Shown piece by piece: positions 19,132 through 26,941 of a stretch of 64,000 nucleotides of DNA. Below the pieces are notes generated by a model. It did no database searches, was not told where the DNA came from, and worked only from the letters and a program-made list of their open reading frames with translations. Both the position numbers and the translations under genes were made by a program. Where the stretch lies: assembly GCA_963822695.1 (NCBI GenBank), contig CAWGJH010000010.1, positions 1 to 64,000 of the forward strand, in the 5' to 3' direction. The stretch comes from GCA-003244245 sp963822695. Its GTDB lineage: Bacteria > Actinomycetota > Actinomycetes > Mycobacteriales > Pseudonocardiaceae. How positions within the stretch are numbered: position 1 is the stretch's first letter; each line of letters opens with the position of its first letter.

Positions 19132-20470
19132 GTGTCTGACCCGTCTTCTTACCCGTCGTCACTGCCGTTGACGATGTTGGACGAATCGCTCCTGCTCCTG
19201 CAGGAGACCCGCGCGTCGTGGAACGTGCAGTTCGAGTTAGGCACTGACCATCATCTGGACGAGGCCGGGTTCCGGCAGGCGGTGCTGGCCTGCTGCCGGC
19301 GTCATCCGCTGGCCCGTGCTCGAGTGGCATCGTCCCCGCAGGGCGAGACCGCTTACCGGTGGGACTTTGCCGATGAGGTGGATCTGGATCCGCTGCGGGT
19401 GGTGGATTGTCCGGACAGTGCCGCGCTGGACCGGCTGCGGGCCGAGCTGTACACCCCGCCTATTCCTCTGGCCACTTCCCCGGGGTTTCGCGTTGTCCTG
19501 GCCCGGCGGCCCGGTGGGGATCTAGTGCTGCTGTCGGCCAGTCACATCGTCGCCGACGGAGTCGGTGCCCTGCGTCTGATGCAGACCATCGTCCGGGCGT
19601 ACCGGGGTGAGCCGGACCCGCCGGACCCTTTACCGCTGGCCGAGGCCCGCGACCTTGGCTCGTTCCTGGCCCCCAAGACCCGGAGCGAGAAGTGGGCACG
19701 GCAGCTGGAAGGGTTGCGACGAGTTCGCGAGGCGTTCGATCCACCGAGCCGGATCGCGGTCGTCGGCGGCACCGACCGTGCTGGTTTCGGGTTTGTCTTT
19801 CGTACCCTCGATATCGGCGAGACCACAACGCCGGGGTTGATGCAGCGGGCTCCGGGCACGACGATTAACGATGTCCTGGTCGCTGGATTGCACCTCACCG
19901 TGCAGTCCTGGAACGCCAAGCGCGGCGTGCAAACCGGACGGGTCGGAGTCATGGTGCCGGTCAATGTCCGCCCCGCTCACCGCTTGTGGGACGTCGTTAG
20001 CAACCTCACATCGAACGTCACCGTCTCCACTGTTCCGGATGATCGAGTGGACCTGGCAACCGCGACTACCGCGGTGGCCGAGCAGACCTACCAGGGTGCG
20101 ACGAAACAACCGTACTTATGGTTTGTACGATCTTCTCGAAGGCACCAAGAAAGCACCGCTGGTGGTCAAGCGCGCGGTGTCTAGGCTGATACACCTGACC
20201 GGTAATCGGTTCGTGGACACCGCGATGCTGTCGAACCTGGGCCGCATCCCCGAGCCACCCACCCTCGCCACCAAGCCCGACTCTAGGCCACCGGAGTTGT
20301 GGTTCTCTCCGCCGTGCGACCCTGCCTGCAGCGTTTCTCTCGGCGTGGCCACCAGCGGAGCGCGACTGTCACTGGTCGCCCGTTACCGCTACGAACAATT
20401 CGACGCCGATGCCGCGGCAGAATTCACCGATCTGCTGATATCACAGATCGCCCGCCAGCACAGGTGCTGA
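19132..20470 (+). pseudogene. Condensation/WS-DGAT-like acyltransferase, frameshifted
   Basis: Member of the CoA-dependent acyltransferase superfamily (condensation, PapA and wax-ester synthase type). The active-site HHxxxDG motif appears as SHIVADG at about residue 139, and PVNVRPAHRLWDVVSNLTSN resembles the family's second conserved block. The first frame is open from GTG 19132 to about 20115, then runs on out of register. The true C-terminus continues in another frame with YGLYDLLEGTKKAPLVVKRA and MLSNLGRIPEPP to a stop at 20470. The total would be about 445 residues. One indel near 20110-20120 accounts for it, so it is either a recent pseudogene or a sequencing error. Confidence 0.7.
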
Positions 20471-20476
20471 TCGGAG

Positions 20477-20794
20477 TCAGCCGGGCGTGGGCAGCAGGCC
20501 CAGTGCGGTGCCCGATCCGGCGAGGACTTGCGCCACGTGGCGGACCGTGCCATCCCCGCCGCGGGCGAGCACCACAGCGGCGCCAGCGGCCAGCGCGGCT
20601 CTGGCCTGACCGCCACCCGGGTCCTCGACGGTGGCCGAAAGCCACAGCGGTGGCGCCCACCCCAGCTCCGCGCACACTCTGGTGATCTGGGCCTGAAGCG
20701 TCGCCAGGTCGGCGACGTTGCTCGGGTTGACCACCACTGCCGGCAACGGCAACGGGCGGTCCGGCAGCGAGTGCGGCGCCGACTCGGGTTCCAT
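20477..20794 (-). pseudogene. Diacylglycerol kinase catalytic-domain fragment
   Basis: Begins as a lipid/diacylglycerol kinase: LPAVVVNPSNVADLATLQAQ, then the nucleotide-binding VVLARGGDGTVRHVAQVLAG and GTALGLLP. Full-length members continue GTGNLLARNL and run to about 300 residues. Here the frame stops after LLPTPG at 105 residues, so the C-terminal lobe is missing. The stop lies only seven bases from the convergent acyltransferase end, which suggests a deletion that removed both genes' boundary. Confidence 0.7.
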
Positions 20795-21046
20795 AGCCGT
20801 TCAAGATAGGAGTTTTTCGGACGTCTCGCTGGACGGCGTCTGGTGGGGGTCGTCCTGGCTGCGCTGCGCTCACTAGGTGGGCACCTGGTGAGCTGGCGAC
20901 ACGTTCGGGAGTTCCGGGCTTTCTGGGGGCGGCCACGTTAGTGTTCGCGCTGCAACGGTGGCCTCGGGAGCGCTCCCGAGGAGTGGGGGAGCCCGGTGCT
21001 CCGTCTGGAGTCCGGGCAGCAGTCTTCTGACAATAAGGAGCAGTTC

Positions 21047-21682
21047 ATGGTCAATATCGTTTCTGAGCGCAGCGTGTCCGAGCCGCTGCGGGTGCGGACC
21101 GAGCCTTTGGGCGATCACATCGCCGACCCCGGTCCGCTGGGTCTGGCCGGATTCGCGATGACCACCTTCGTGCTCAGCTGCGTCAACGCCGGCCTGGTCG
21201 CCAAGGCGATCGAGCCTGTCGTGCTGCCGCTGGCGCTGTTCTACGGCGGAGGAGTCCAGCTGCTGGCCGGCATGTGGGAGTTCCGCAAGGCAAACACCTT
21301 CGGCGCGCTGGCGTTCAGTTCTTACGGCGCGTTCTGGTTGTCCTTCGCCGCCTACGCCAAAGTCATCGCTCCGAGCCTGCCCGCTGCGGCTGCGGCGTCC
21401 GCGACCGGGTTGTTCCTGCTGGCCTGGACAATCTTCACCGCCTATATGACGGTAGCGTCACTGCGGGTCTCCGGCGTGGTGGCTGCGGTGTTCGTCGCCC
21501 TACTCGCGACGTTCATCTTCTTGACTATCGGCGCGTACTCGGGTGCTGCCGCCATGACCGGCATCGGTGGCTACCTCGGAATCGTGACCGCTGCGCTGGC
21601 CTGGTACGCCTCCTTCGCTGGGGTCACCAACGTGACGTTCAAGAAGGTTGTGCTGCCGGTCTTCTCGACTGCGGCCCGGTAG
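21047..21682 (+). CDS. Acetate/succinate transporter, GPR1/FUN34/YaaH (SatP) family
   Basis: Integral membrane protein of 211 residues with six predicted membrane segments. The family N-terminal signature appears as ADPGPLGLAGFAMTTFVLSC (usual form NPxPLGLxxFA) and is followed by FYGGGVQLLAGMWEF. These proteins move acetate or succinate with protons or act as channels. ATG at 21047 has AAGGAG eight bases upstream, so the longer frame from 20996 was not used. It stands alone between the kinase remnant and rimO. Confidence 0.9.
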   Translation: MVNIVSERSVSEPLRVRTEPLGDHIADPGPLGLAGFAMTTFVLSCVNAGLVAKAIEPVVLPLALFYGGGVQLLAGMWEFRKANTFGALAFSSYGAFWLSFAAYAKVIAPSLPAAAAASATGLFLLAWTIFTAYMTVASLRVSGVVAAVFVALLATFIFLTIGAYSGAAAMTGIGGYLGIVTAALAWYASFAGVTNVTFKKVVLPVFSTAAR

Positions 21683-21737
21683 CGTGGATGGAAGCGGGTA
21701 TGCCTGATTGTGGAGGGCGGCCAGTTACTCTGAGCCG

Positions 21738-23198
21738 GTGCCCCCCACCCCGCAATCCCCCCGCGCTGCCCTGGTCACGTTGGGCTGCGCCCGAAACGAG
21801 GTCGACTCCGAGGAACTAGCCGGCCGGCTGACCGATGATGGTTGGGAGCTGGTTGACCCTGACGACGGTGTGGCCGACGTGGTGGTGGTCAACACCTGTG
21901 GTTTCGTCGCCGCTGCCAAGAAGGACTCCATCGATACCCTGCTGGCTGCTGCGGACACCGGCGCCAAGGTCGTTGCGGTCGGTTGCCTGGCCGAGCGCTA
22001 CGGCGCCGAACTGGCGCAGAGCCTGCCGGAGGCCGACGCCGTCTTGGGCTTCGACGCCTACCCGGAGCTGGGTGGTCGGCTGCGCGACGTACTCGCCGGC
22101 CAGCCGGTGCCCGCGCACCAGCCGGTGGATCGCCGCACCCTGTTACCGATCTCCCCGGCGTCCCGGCCGGCGGCCCTTGCTGGCGGTCCCGCGCTGCCCG
22201 GGCACGGCTGGGGGCCTCCGTTTGCGCCCGCCCGCCCGACGCGCCGCCGGCTGGATGACGCCCCGGTAGCCCCACTGAAGATCGCGTCGGGTTGTGATCG
22301 GCGCTGCGCGTTCTGCGCCATCCCTACCTTCCGAGGTGCGTTCGTTTCCCGCCCGGTCAACGAGGTGCTGGCCGAGGCGGCGTGGCTGGCCGGGTCGGGG
22401 GTGCGGGAGCTGGTGTTGGTCAGCGAGAACTCCACGTCTTATGGCAAGGACTTGGGCCGCCCGGGCGCCCTGGAGGAGCTGCTGCGCCGGCTGGCCGCCA
22501 TCCCCGGGATCCTGCGCACCCGGGTGTCCTACCTGCAGCCGGCGGAGACCCGCCCCGCGTTGGTGACCACGATCGTCGGCACTCCCGGCGTGGCCAGCTA
22601 CTTCGACCTGTCCTTCCAGCACGCCAGCGAGCCGGTGCTACGCCGCATGCGCCGGTTCGGCTCGCGCGAATCCTTCCTGGCCCTGCTGGACCAGATCCGG
22701 CGCCACGCTCCCACCGCCGGAGCGCGCAGCAACGTGATCGTCGGGTTTCCGGGGGAGACCGACGCCGACGTCGCGGAGCTGGAACGTTTTCTCACCGAGG
22801 CACGGCTGGACGCGGTGGGCGTATTCGGCTACTCCGACGAGGACGGCACTGAGGCCGCCGGCCTGCCCGGGCAGCACGACGAGGCCACCGTCGCTGAGCG
22901 CGTCGCACGGATCAACGGGCTGGTCGAGCAGCTCACCGCGCAGCGCGCCGAGGAGCGGATCGGGGAGACCGTGGACGTGCTGGTAGAGGCAGGCGCCGGG
23001 TCCGATGGATCAGCCGAGACTGTCGGGCGTGCGGAGCACCAGGCACCCGAGGTGGACGGTGAGTGCCTGCTCACCGGCTCGGGAGCGGACTCGTTCGCGC
23101 TCGGCGACATGGTGCGCTGTCGGGTGATCGCCGCCGAGGGTATCGACCTGGTCGTCGAGCCGATGGAGCTGATCGCCCCGGCTGGCGGCGTGCCGTGA
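21738..23198 (+). CDS. rimO: Ribosomal protein S12 methylthiotransferase RimO
   Basis: Radical-SAM enzyme that methylthiolates an aspartate of ribosomal protein S12. The N-terminal UPF0004 domain supplies three cysteines (LGCARNEVDSEELAGRL, VVNTCGF, VGCLAERYG). The radical SAM CxxxCxxC is in SGCDRRCAFCAIPTFRGAF at about residue 190. A TRAM-like RNA-binding domain forms the C-terminus. Length is 486 residues. GTG at 21738 was chosen at VPPTPQSPRAALVTLGC. Its stop overlaps the pgsA start as GTGA, so the two genes are coupled, an arrangement common in actinobacteria. Confidence 0.95.
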   Translation: MPPTPQSPRAALVTLGCARNEVDSEELAGRLTDDGWELVDPDDGVADVVVVNTCGFVAAAKKDSIDTLLAAADTGAKVVAVGCLAERYGAELAQSLPEADAVLGFDAYPELGGRLRDVLAGQPVPAHQPVDRRTLLPISPASRPAALAGGPALPGHGWGPPFAPARPTRRRLDDAPVAPLKIASGCDRRCAFCAIPTFRGAFVSRPVNEVLAEAAWLAGSGVRELVLVSENSTSYGKDLGRPGALEELLRRLAAIPGILRTRVSYLQPAETRPALVTTIVGTPGVASYFDLSFQHASEPVLRRMRRFGSRESFLALLDQIRRHAPTAGARSNVIVGFPGETDADVAELERFLTEARLDAVGVFGYSDEDGTEAAGLPGQHDEATVAERVARINGLVEQLTAQRAEERIGETVDVLVEAGAGSDGSAETVGRAEHQAPEVDGECLLTGSGADSFALGDMVRCRVIAAEGIDLVVEPMELIAPAGGVP

Positions 23199-23785
23199 CC
23201 CCGCCTCCGGTAATCAAAGTCCCGCTGTGGAACCTGGCCAACCTGCTGACTATGTCACGGATGGGGCTTGTGCCGGTGTTCGTGCTCGCCTTATTCACCA
23301 GGGGTGGTAGCGATCCGGGATGGCGGGTCACCGCAGCGGTGGTATTCGGCGTCGCCTCGCTCACCGACCGGCTCGACGGCGACCTGGCCCGGCGTCGCGG
23401 CCTGATCACCAAGTTCGGCACGATTGCCGATCCGATCGCGGACAAGGCACTCATCGGAGCGGCGCTGGTGGGCCTGAGCATGCTGGGCGAGTTGGCTTGG
23501 TGGATCACCATGCTGATCGCCGTGCGCGAGTTGGGTGTCACTGCGCTGCGTTTCTGGGTCTTGCGGTACGGTGTGATCCCGGCCAGCCGTGGCGGCAAGG
23601 CGAAGGCGTTCGCCCAGGTGGTCGCGATCGAGCTCTACGTGCTCCCGCTCCTGCTGGCGGCACATCCGGTGCGCTGGGCAGCAATGGGCATCGCGGTGGG
23701 GCTCACGGTTATCACCGGCATCGACTATGTGGTGCGGGCACTGAGATTGCGCGCCTCCGGTCGCCGAGCCGTCGCGCTGCCATGA
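23195..23785 (+). CDS. pgsA: CDP-diacylglycerol-glycerol-3-phosphate phosphatidyltransferase
   Basis: Integral membrane enzyme of 196 residues that makes phosphatidylglycerophosphate, the precursor of phosphatidylglycerol and cardiolipin. The CDP-alcohol phosphotransferase signature is complete: DGDLARRRGLITKFGTIADP followed by IADK, giving the DG-AR-G-D-D spacing. Four to five further membrane helices follow. GTG at 23195 overlaps the rimO stop. An ATGA overlap at its own end leads into a 49-codon frame where a cinA gene stands in many relatives. Confidence 0.93.
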   Translation: MTPPPVIKVPLWNLANLLTMSRMGLVPVFVLALFTRGGSDPGWRVTAAVVFGVASLTDRLDGDLARRRGLITKFGTIADPIADKALIGAALVGLSMLGELAWWITMLIAVRELGVTALRFWVLRYGVIPASRGGKAKAFAQVVAIELYVLPLLLAAHPVRWAAMGIAVGLTVITGIDYVVRALRLRASGRRAVALP

Positions 23786-23928
23786 CCGCCGATGTAGGTG
23801 TTCCTGCAGTGGCGGCGGCCGTGTCGTTCGCCCACGGCGGACGCCCGGCCAGCCGACTGGTGAGTACGGTAGGGGGCAAGCAAGCCGGTGAGCGTAGGCC
23901 GGCCAACACCCGGGAGGAAACGCGATGA
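23782..23928 (+). CDS. 48-residue ORF between pgsA and clgR, possible cinA remnant
   Basis: ATG at 23782 overlaps the pgsA stop as ATGA, and the frame ends TGA at 23926-23928, overlapping the clgR start region. It begins MTADVGVPAVAAAVSF and ends TREETR. In many actinobacteria a CinA-type nicotinamide-nucleotide amidohydrolase (about 160 residues) sits here and begins in a similar style. The match is too short to prove descent. It may be a non-coding leftover of a deletion. Confidence 0.35.
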   Translation: MTADVGVPAVAAAVSFAHGGRPASRLVSTVGGKQAGERRPANTREETR

Positions 23929-24206
23929 TGCTGCTGCGGGAGGCCATCGGCGATCGGCTGCGCCGGACGCGGACCTCGCAGCGCCGCACGCTGCGCGAGG
24001 TGTCCCGGGTGGCCCGGGTGAGTTTGGGCTATCTCTCCGAGGTGGAACGGGGTCGTAAGGAGCCATCCAGCGAACTCCTCGCATCGATCTGTGACGCACT
24101 GGACCTGCCGCTGGACGAGCTGTTGCGGCGGGTGGCCAACGATCTCGGTCCGGTGTATCTGCCCGAGGTGCCAGATACCCTTGCGGCCGAGCTGGTTGCG
24201 GCCTGA
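23925..24206 (+). CDS. clgR: XRE-family regulator ClgR
   Basis: Short (93-residue) Cro/C1-type regulator. The helix-turn-helix is RTLREVSRVARVSLGYLSEV followed by ERGRKEPSSELLASICDALD, which matches the actinobacterial ClgR type. ClgR activates clp protease and envelope-stress genes. ATG at 23925 (or 23928) follows GGGAGG. Position between pgsA and pspA matches the mycobacterial clgR-pspA arrangement, so a role in envelope stress with PspA is likely. Confidence 0.88.
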   Translation: MMLLREAIGDRLRRTRTSQRRTLREVSRVARVSLGYLSEVERGRKEPSSELLASICDALDLPLDELLRRVANDLGPVYLPEVPDTLAAELVAA

Positions 24207-24228
24207 GCTGGCGAAGTGGGGCCAGATC

Positions 24229-24241
24229 AGGGGTAAACCCT
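24229..24241. promoter_or_regulatory. Inverted repeat upstream of pspA
   Basis: A 13-base inverted repeat, AGGG-GTAAA-CCCT, lies 155 bases before the pspA start in the clgR-pspA gap. It could be an operator for an envelope-stress regulator. It does not match the published ClgR box (GTTCGC-N5-GCGAAC) as I recall it, so the binding protein is unknown. Confidence 0.3.
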
Positions 24242-24395
24242 AGTTCTCCCTGGGGGCGGTGGAAGCGCTGCCCCGCACCTGACACCATGGAGTCAGCACG
24301 CGGCTCCATGGGCGGGTTGGGGGCTGGGCGGGTGGGGCGCTGGTCGGGTGCGGCGAAGCCGGGCCCGATTGGTCACGAGGAGAGGCAGCGGAGAA

Positions 24396-25220
24396 ATGGC
24401 CAACCCGTTTGTGAAGGCCTGGAAGTACCTCATGGCGGCGTTCTCGGCCAAGATCGATGAGCACGCCGATCCCAAGATACAGATCCAGCAGGCCATCGAA
24501 GAGGCGCAGCGCCAGCACCAGGCCCTGTCTCGGCAGGCTGCCGCCGTCATCGGCAACCAACGCCAACTGGAGGTCAAGCTCAACCGGCAGCTCGGCGAGA
24601 TCGAGAAATACCAATCCTCGGCCAGGCAGGCCCTCGTGCTCGCCGACGAGGCGCGGCGGACGGGTGATGAGGACAAGGCGCGGCAGTACGAGCAGGCCGC
24701 AGAGTCCTTCGCCACCCAGTTGGTGACCGCGGAGCAGTCCGTGGAGGATCTCAAGACGCTGCACGATCAGTCCCTGCAAGCCGCAGGCCAGGCCAAGCAG
24801 GCGGTCGAGCGCAACGCGATGGTGCTGCAGCAGAAGCTCGCGGAGCGATCCAAGCTGCTCACTCAGCTGGAGCAGGCGAAGATGCAGGAGCAGGTCTCCG
24901 CCTCGCTGCAGTCCATGAGCGAGCTGGCCGCGCCGGGCAACACACCCTCCCTCGACGAGGTTCGGGACAAGATCGAGCGCCGCTACGCCAATGCCCTCGG
25001 GGCCGCCGAGCTGGCCAAGAACTCCGTGCAGGGCCGGATGCTCGAAGTGCAGCAATCCACACTGGACATGGCGGGCCGTACCCGGCTTGAGCAGATCCGC
25101 GCCTCGATCAGCGGGACGCCGATCGCGGGTGAGGTCACCGCCGGTGAGCCGGCGTCACAACCTGCCCCGCCGCGGCAGGTCCTGCCTCCGAACAGCCAGC
25201 CACCGCGTGGGCAGGGCTGA
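24396..25220 (+). CDS. pspA: Phage shock protein A homologue
   Basis: PspA/IM30 (ESCRT-III-like) membrane-stress protein of 274 residues. It starts MANPFVKAWKYLMAAFSAKI, with an amphipathic N-terminal helix. It is then almost entirely helical and coiled-coil (Gln-, Ala- and Lys-rich) to about residue 215. A proline-rich tail (APPRQVLPPNSQPP) follows and is absent from the E. coli protein. ATG at 24396 has GGAG upstream. It binds and stabilises damaged membrane. The preceding ClgR gene probably controls it. It converges with the ParA gene, leaving a one-base gap. Confidence 0.93.
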   Translation: MANPFVKAWKYLMAAFSAKIDEHADPKIQIQQAIEEAQRQHQALSRQAAAVIGNQRQLEVKLNRQLGEIEKYQSSARQALVLADEARRTGDEDKARQYEQAAESFATQLVTAEQSVEDLKTLHDQSLQAAGQAKQAVERNAMVLQQKLAERSKLLTQLEQAKMQEQVSASLQSMSELAAPGNTPSLDEVRDKIERRYANALGAAELAKNSVQGRMLEVQQSTLDMAGRTRLEQIRASISGTPIAGEVTAGEPASQPAPPRQVLPPNSQPPRGQG

Positions 25221-25221
25221 T

Positions 25222-26037
25222 TTAAGTCTGGGCCAGGTCCGTCGGGATGCGACGTCGTAGCTGGCTGGTGCGCAGCATCCGGGCCAGCAGCACGTCGAGG
25301 GCCACCGCGACGTCCCGGGCCCCGGGGGTGTCCCAGCGCTGGATCGGCAGCCCGGCGCCTTGCGCGTGTTGCACCGCCGAGCGCTCCGGTAGCACAGTAG
25401 GGAGCACCAATGGCCCGAAGATCTCCCGCAGTTCGTTGATCCGGTAGTTGTGCTCGCTGGAGCGCACCTGGACCCGGTTGATCACCACGCCCAGAGGTTG
25501 CAGGTCGGGGTTGTGCTCGCGTTCGTGCTGCACGGCCTCGAAGGCACGTTGCACGCCGGCAACCGCGTAGATGGTCGGTTCGGTGACCAGCAGCGCCCGG
25601 TCGGCGGCCACCAGCGCCGAGCGGGTCAGCTGGCCCAGCGAGGGAGGGCAGTCCAGGAGCACCAGCCGGTAGGGCAGATTGTCGGCCATGGTGTCCAGCT
25701 TGGACAGCGCGTGGTCCAGCAGCCCGAGCCCGGCGCGGTCGGGATCCGGCCGGTTGTGCGCCTCGCTCTCCTCCCCACCGACCAGCACATCCAGGCCCTC
25801 ACCCCAGGCGCTAGGCGCGATCGCGTTCCTGAGCACCGAGCGTTTCGAATCGGCCAGGACGTCGGCCAGCGTGGACTTCGTCTCGCCGGGCTCCAGGGTG
25901 GAGGTGCAATTGCCCTGCGGGTCAAGGTCTACGACCAAGGTTCGGATCTTCCGCTGCAGGGCAGCCCCGGCCAACCCGAGCACGATGGAGGTCTTGCCCA
26001 CCCCGCCCTTGAGGCCGAGTACCGCCACGGTTCGCAC
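25222..26037 (-). CDS. ParA/Soj-family ATPase without a ParB partner
   Basis: P-loop ATPase of 271 residues. The deviant Walker A is LGLKGGVGKTSIVLGLAGAA; the second lysine-type signature and Walker A' follow in VVDLDPQGNCTSTLEPG, and Walker B is LVLLDCPPSLGQL. No parB or parS-like repeat is nearby, so it is unlikely to be the chromosome-segregation ParA. Orphan ParA proteins position protein cargo. ATG at 26037 is clear. It converges tail to tail with pspA. Confidence 0.88.
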   Translation of the reverse strand: MRTVAVLGLKGGVGKTSIVLGLAGAALQRKIRTLVVDLDPQGNCTSTLEPGETKSTLADVLADSKRSVLRNAIAPSAWGEGLDVLVGGEESEAHNRPDPDRAGLGLLDHALSKLDTMADNLPYRLVLLDCPPSLGQLTRSALVAADRALLVTEPTIYAVAGVQRAFEAVQHEREHNPDLQPLGVVINRVQVRSSEHNYRINELREIFGPLVLPTVLPERSAVQHAQGAGLPIQRWDTPGARDVAVALDVLLARMLRTSQLRRRIPTDLAQT

Positions 26038-26125
26038 CGGGGCAGCTTATGGTGCCCGCGTTCCCCTGATGTTCCCCCGGTGTTCCCCGCCCTTCCCTGC
26101 GGTTGAGCCGTCTAAGGTGCTGCCC

Positions 26126-26860
26126 ATGCGAGCCTGTGCCGTGCACCGAGCATTGGAGGCCGAGGTCGCCGCGGCATGTCAACGGCTGGGCGTCGCCCCC
26201 CGGGTGCTGGACGTGGGCGGTGGCAGCGGCGTCTGGGCCGTGCCCCTGGCCCGATCCGGCTGCCTGGTGACGGTGGTGGAGCCCAACCCCAATGCGCTGG
26301 CCACGCTGCACCGTCGGGTCGCTGATGCCGGAGTCCAGCACCTGGTGAGGCCGGTGCAGGGGGACGCCGACTCGCTGGCCGACGCTGTTCCGGCAGCGAG
26401 TGCCGACCTCGTGCTCGGGCACGGCGTACTTGAGGTGGTCGAGGATCCCGCCGGGGCAATGCGAGCGTTAGCTGACGCCACTGCCCCCGGCGGCGCGGTA
26501 TCGGTCCTGGTGGCTAACCGGTACGCAGCGGTGCTGGTCCGCGCGTTGGCCGGACGGCTGGCGCAGGCCCGCCGTGTGCTTGACGATCCGGATGGCAGGC
26601 TCGGCGCGGCTGACCCCGTGCTGCGCCGCTTCGATACCGGTGGTCTCATCGCGCTGCTAGCGGCCAGCGGGCTGGGCGTCGAGCTGGTGCAGGGCGATGG
26701 GGTGGTTGCCGACCTGGTGCCTGGCAGCGTGCTGGAGGCCCATCCCGGGGCAGCCGAGGCGCTCGCCGAGTTGGAGCTGTCCGCGGCCGGGCGGGCACCC
26801 CTGCGCGACATCGCCAGCCGCTTACACGCGTTGGCCCGGCGCCCGGCGATAACCGGCTAG
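26126..26860 (+). CDS. Class I SAM-dependent methyltransferase
   Basis: Protein of 244 residues with a Rossmann-like methyltransferase core. Motif I is VLDVGGGSGVWAVPLA, the acidic loop VVEPNPNAL binds the adenosine moiety, and motif IV-like LVLGHGVLEVVEDP follows. A C-terminal helical part may bind the substrate, which is not evident. ATG at 26126 gives MRACAVHRALEAEVAAACQR. A SOS box and dinB follow directly downstream, a neighbourhood seen in other actinobacteria. Confidence 0.85.
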   Translation: MRACAVHRALEAEVAAACQRLGVAPRVLDVGGGSGVWAVPLARSGCLVTVVEPNPNALATLHRRVADAGVQHLVRPVQGDADSLADAVPAASADLVLGHGVLEVVEDPAGAMRALADATAPGGAVSVLVANRYAAVLVRALAGRLAQARRVLDDPDGRLGAADPVLRRFDTGGLIALLAASGLGVELVQGDGVVADLVPGSVLEAHPGAAEALAELELSAAGRAPLRDIASRLHALARRPAITG

Positions 26861-26871
26861 CATGAACGATA

Positions 26872-26887
26872 TCGAACGTGTGTTCGA
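26872..26887. promoter_or_regulatory. LexA (SOS) box of dinB
   Basis: The sequence TCGAACGTGTGTTCGA is a perfect 16-base palindromic match to the actinobacterial LexA consensus TCGAAC-N4-GTTCGA. It lies 55 bases upstream of the dinB start. LexA repression lifted by DNA damage should therefore control the polymerase gene. Confidence 0.85.
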
Positions 26888-26941
26888 CTAGTCGGAGGAT
26901 GTCGTCGGACGGTGTCATTGTGGGGGTCATGAGGGGGTGTC

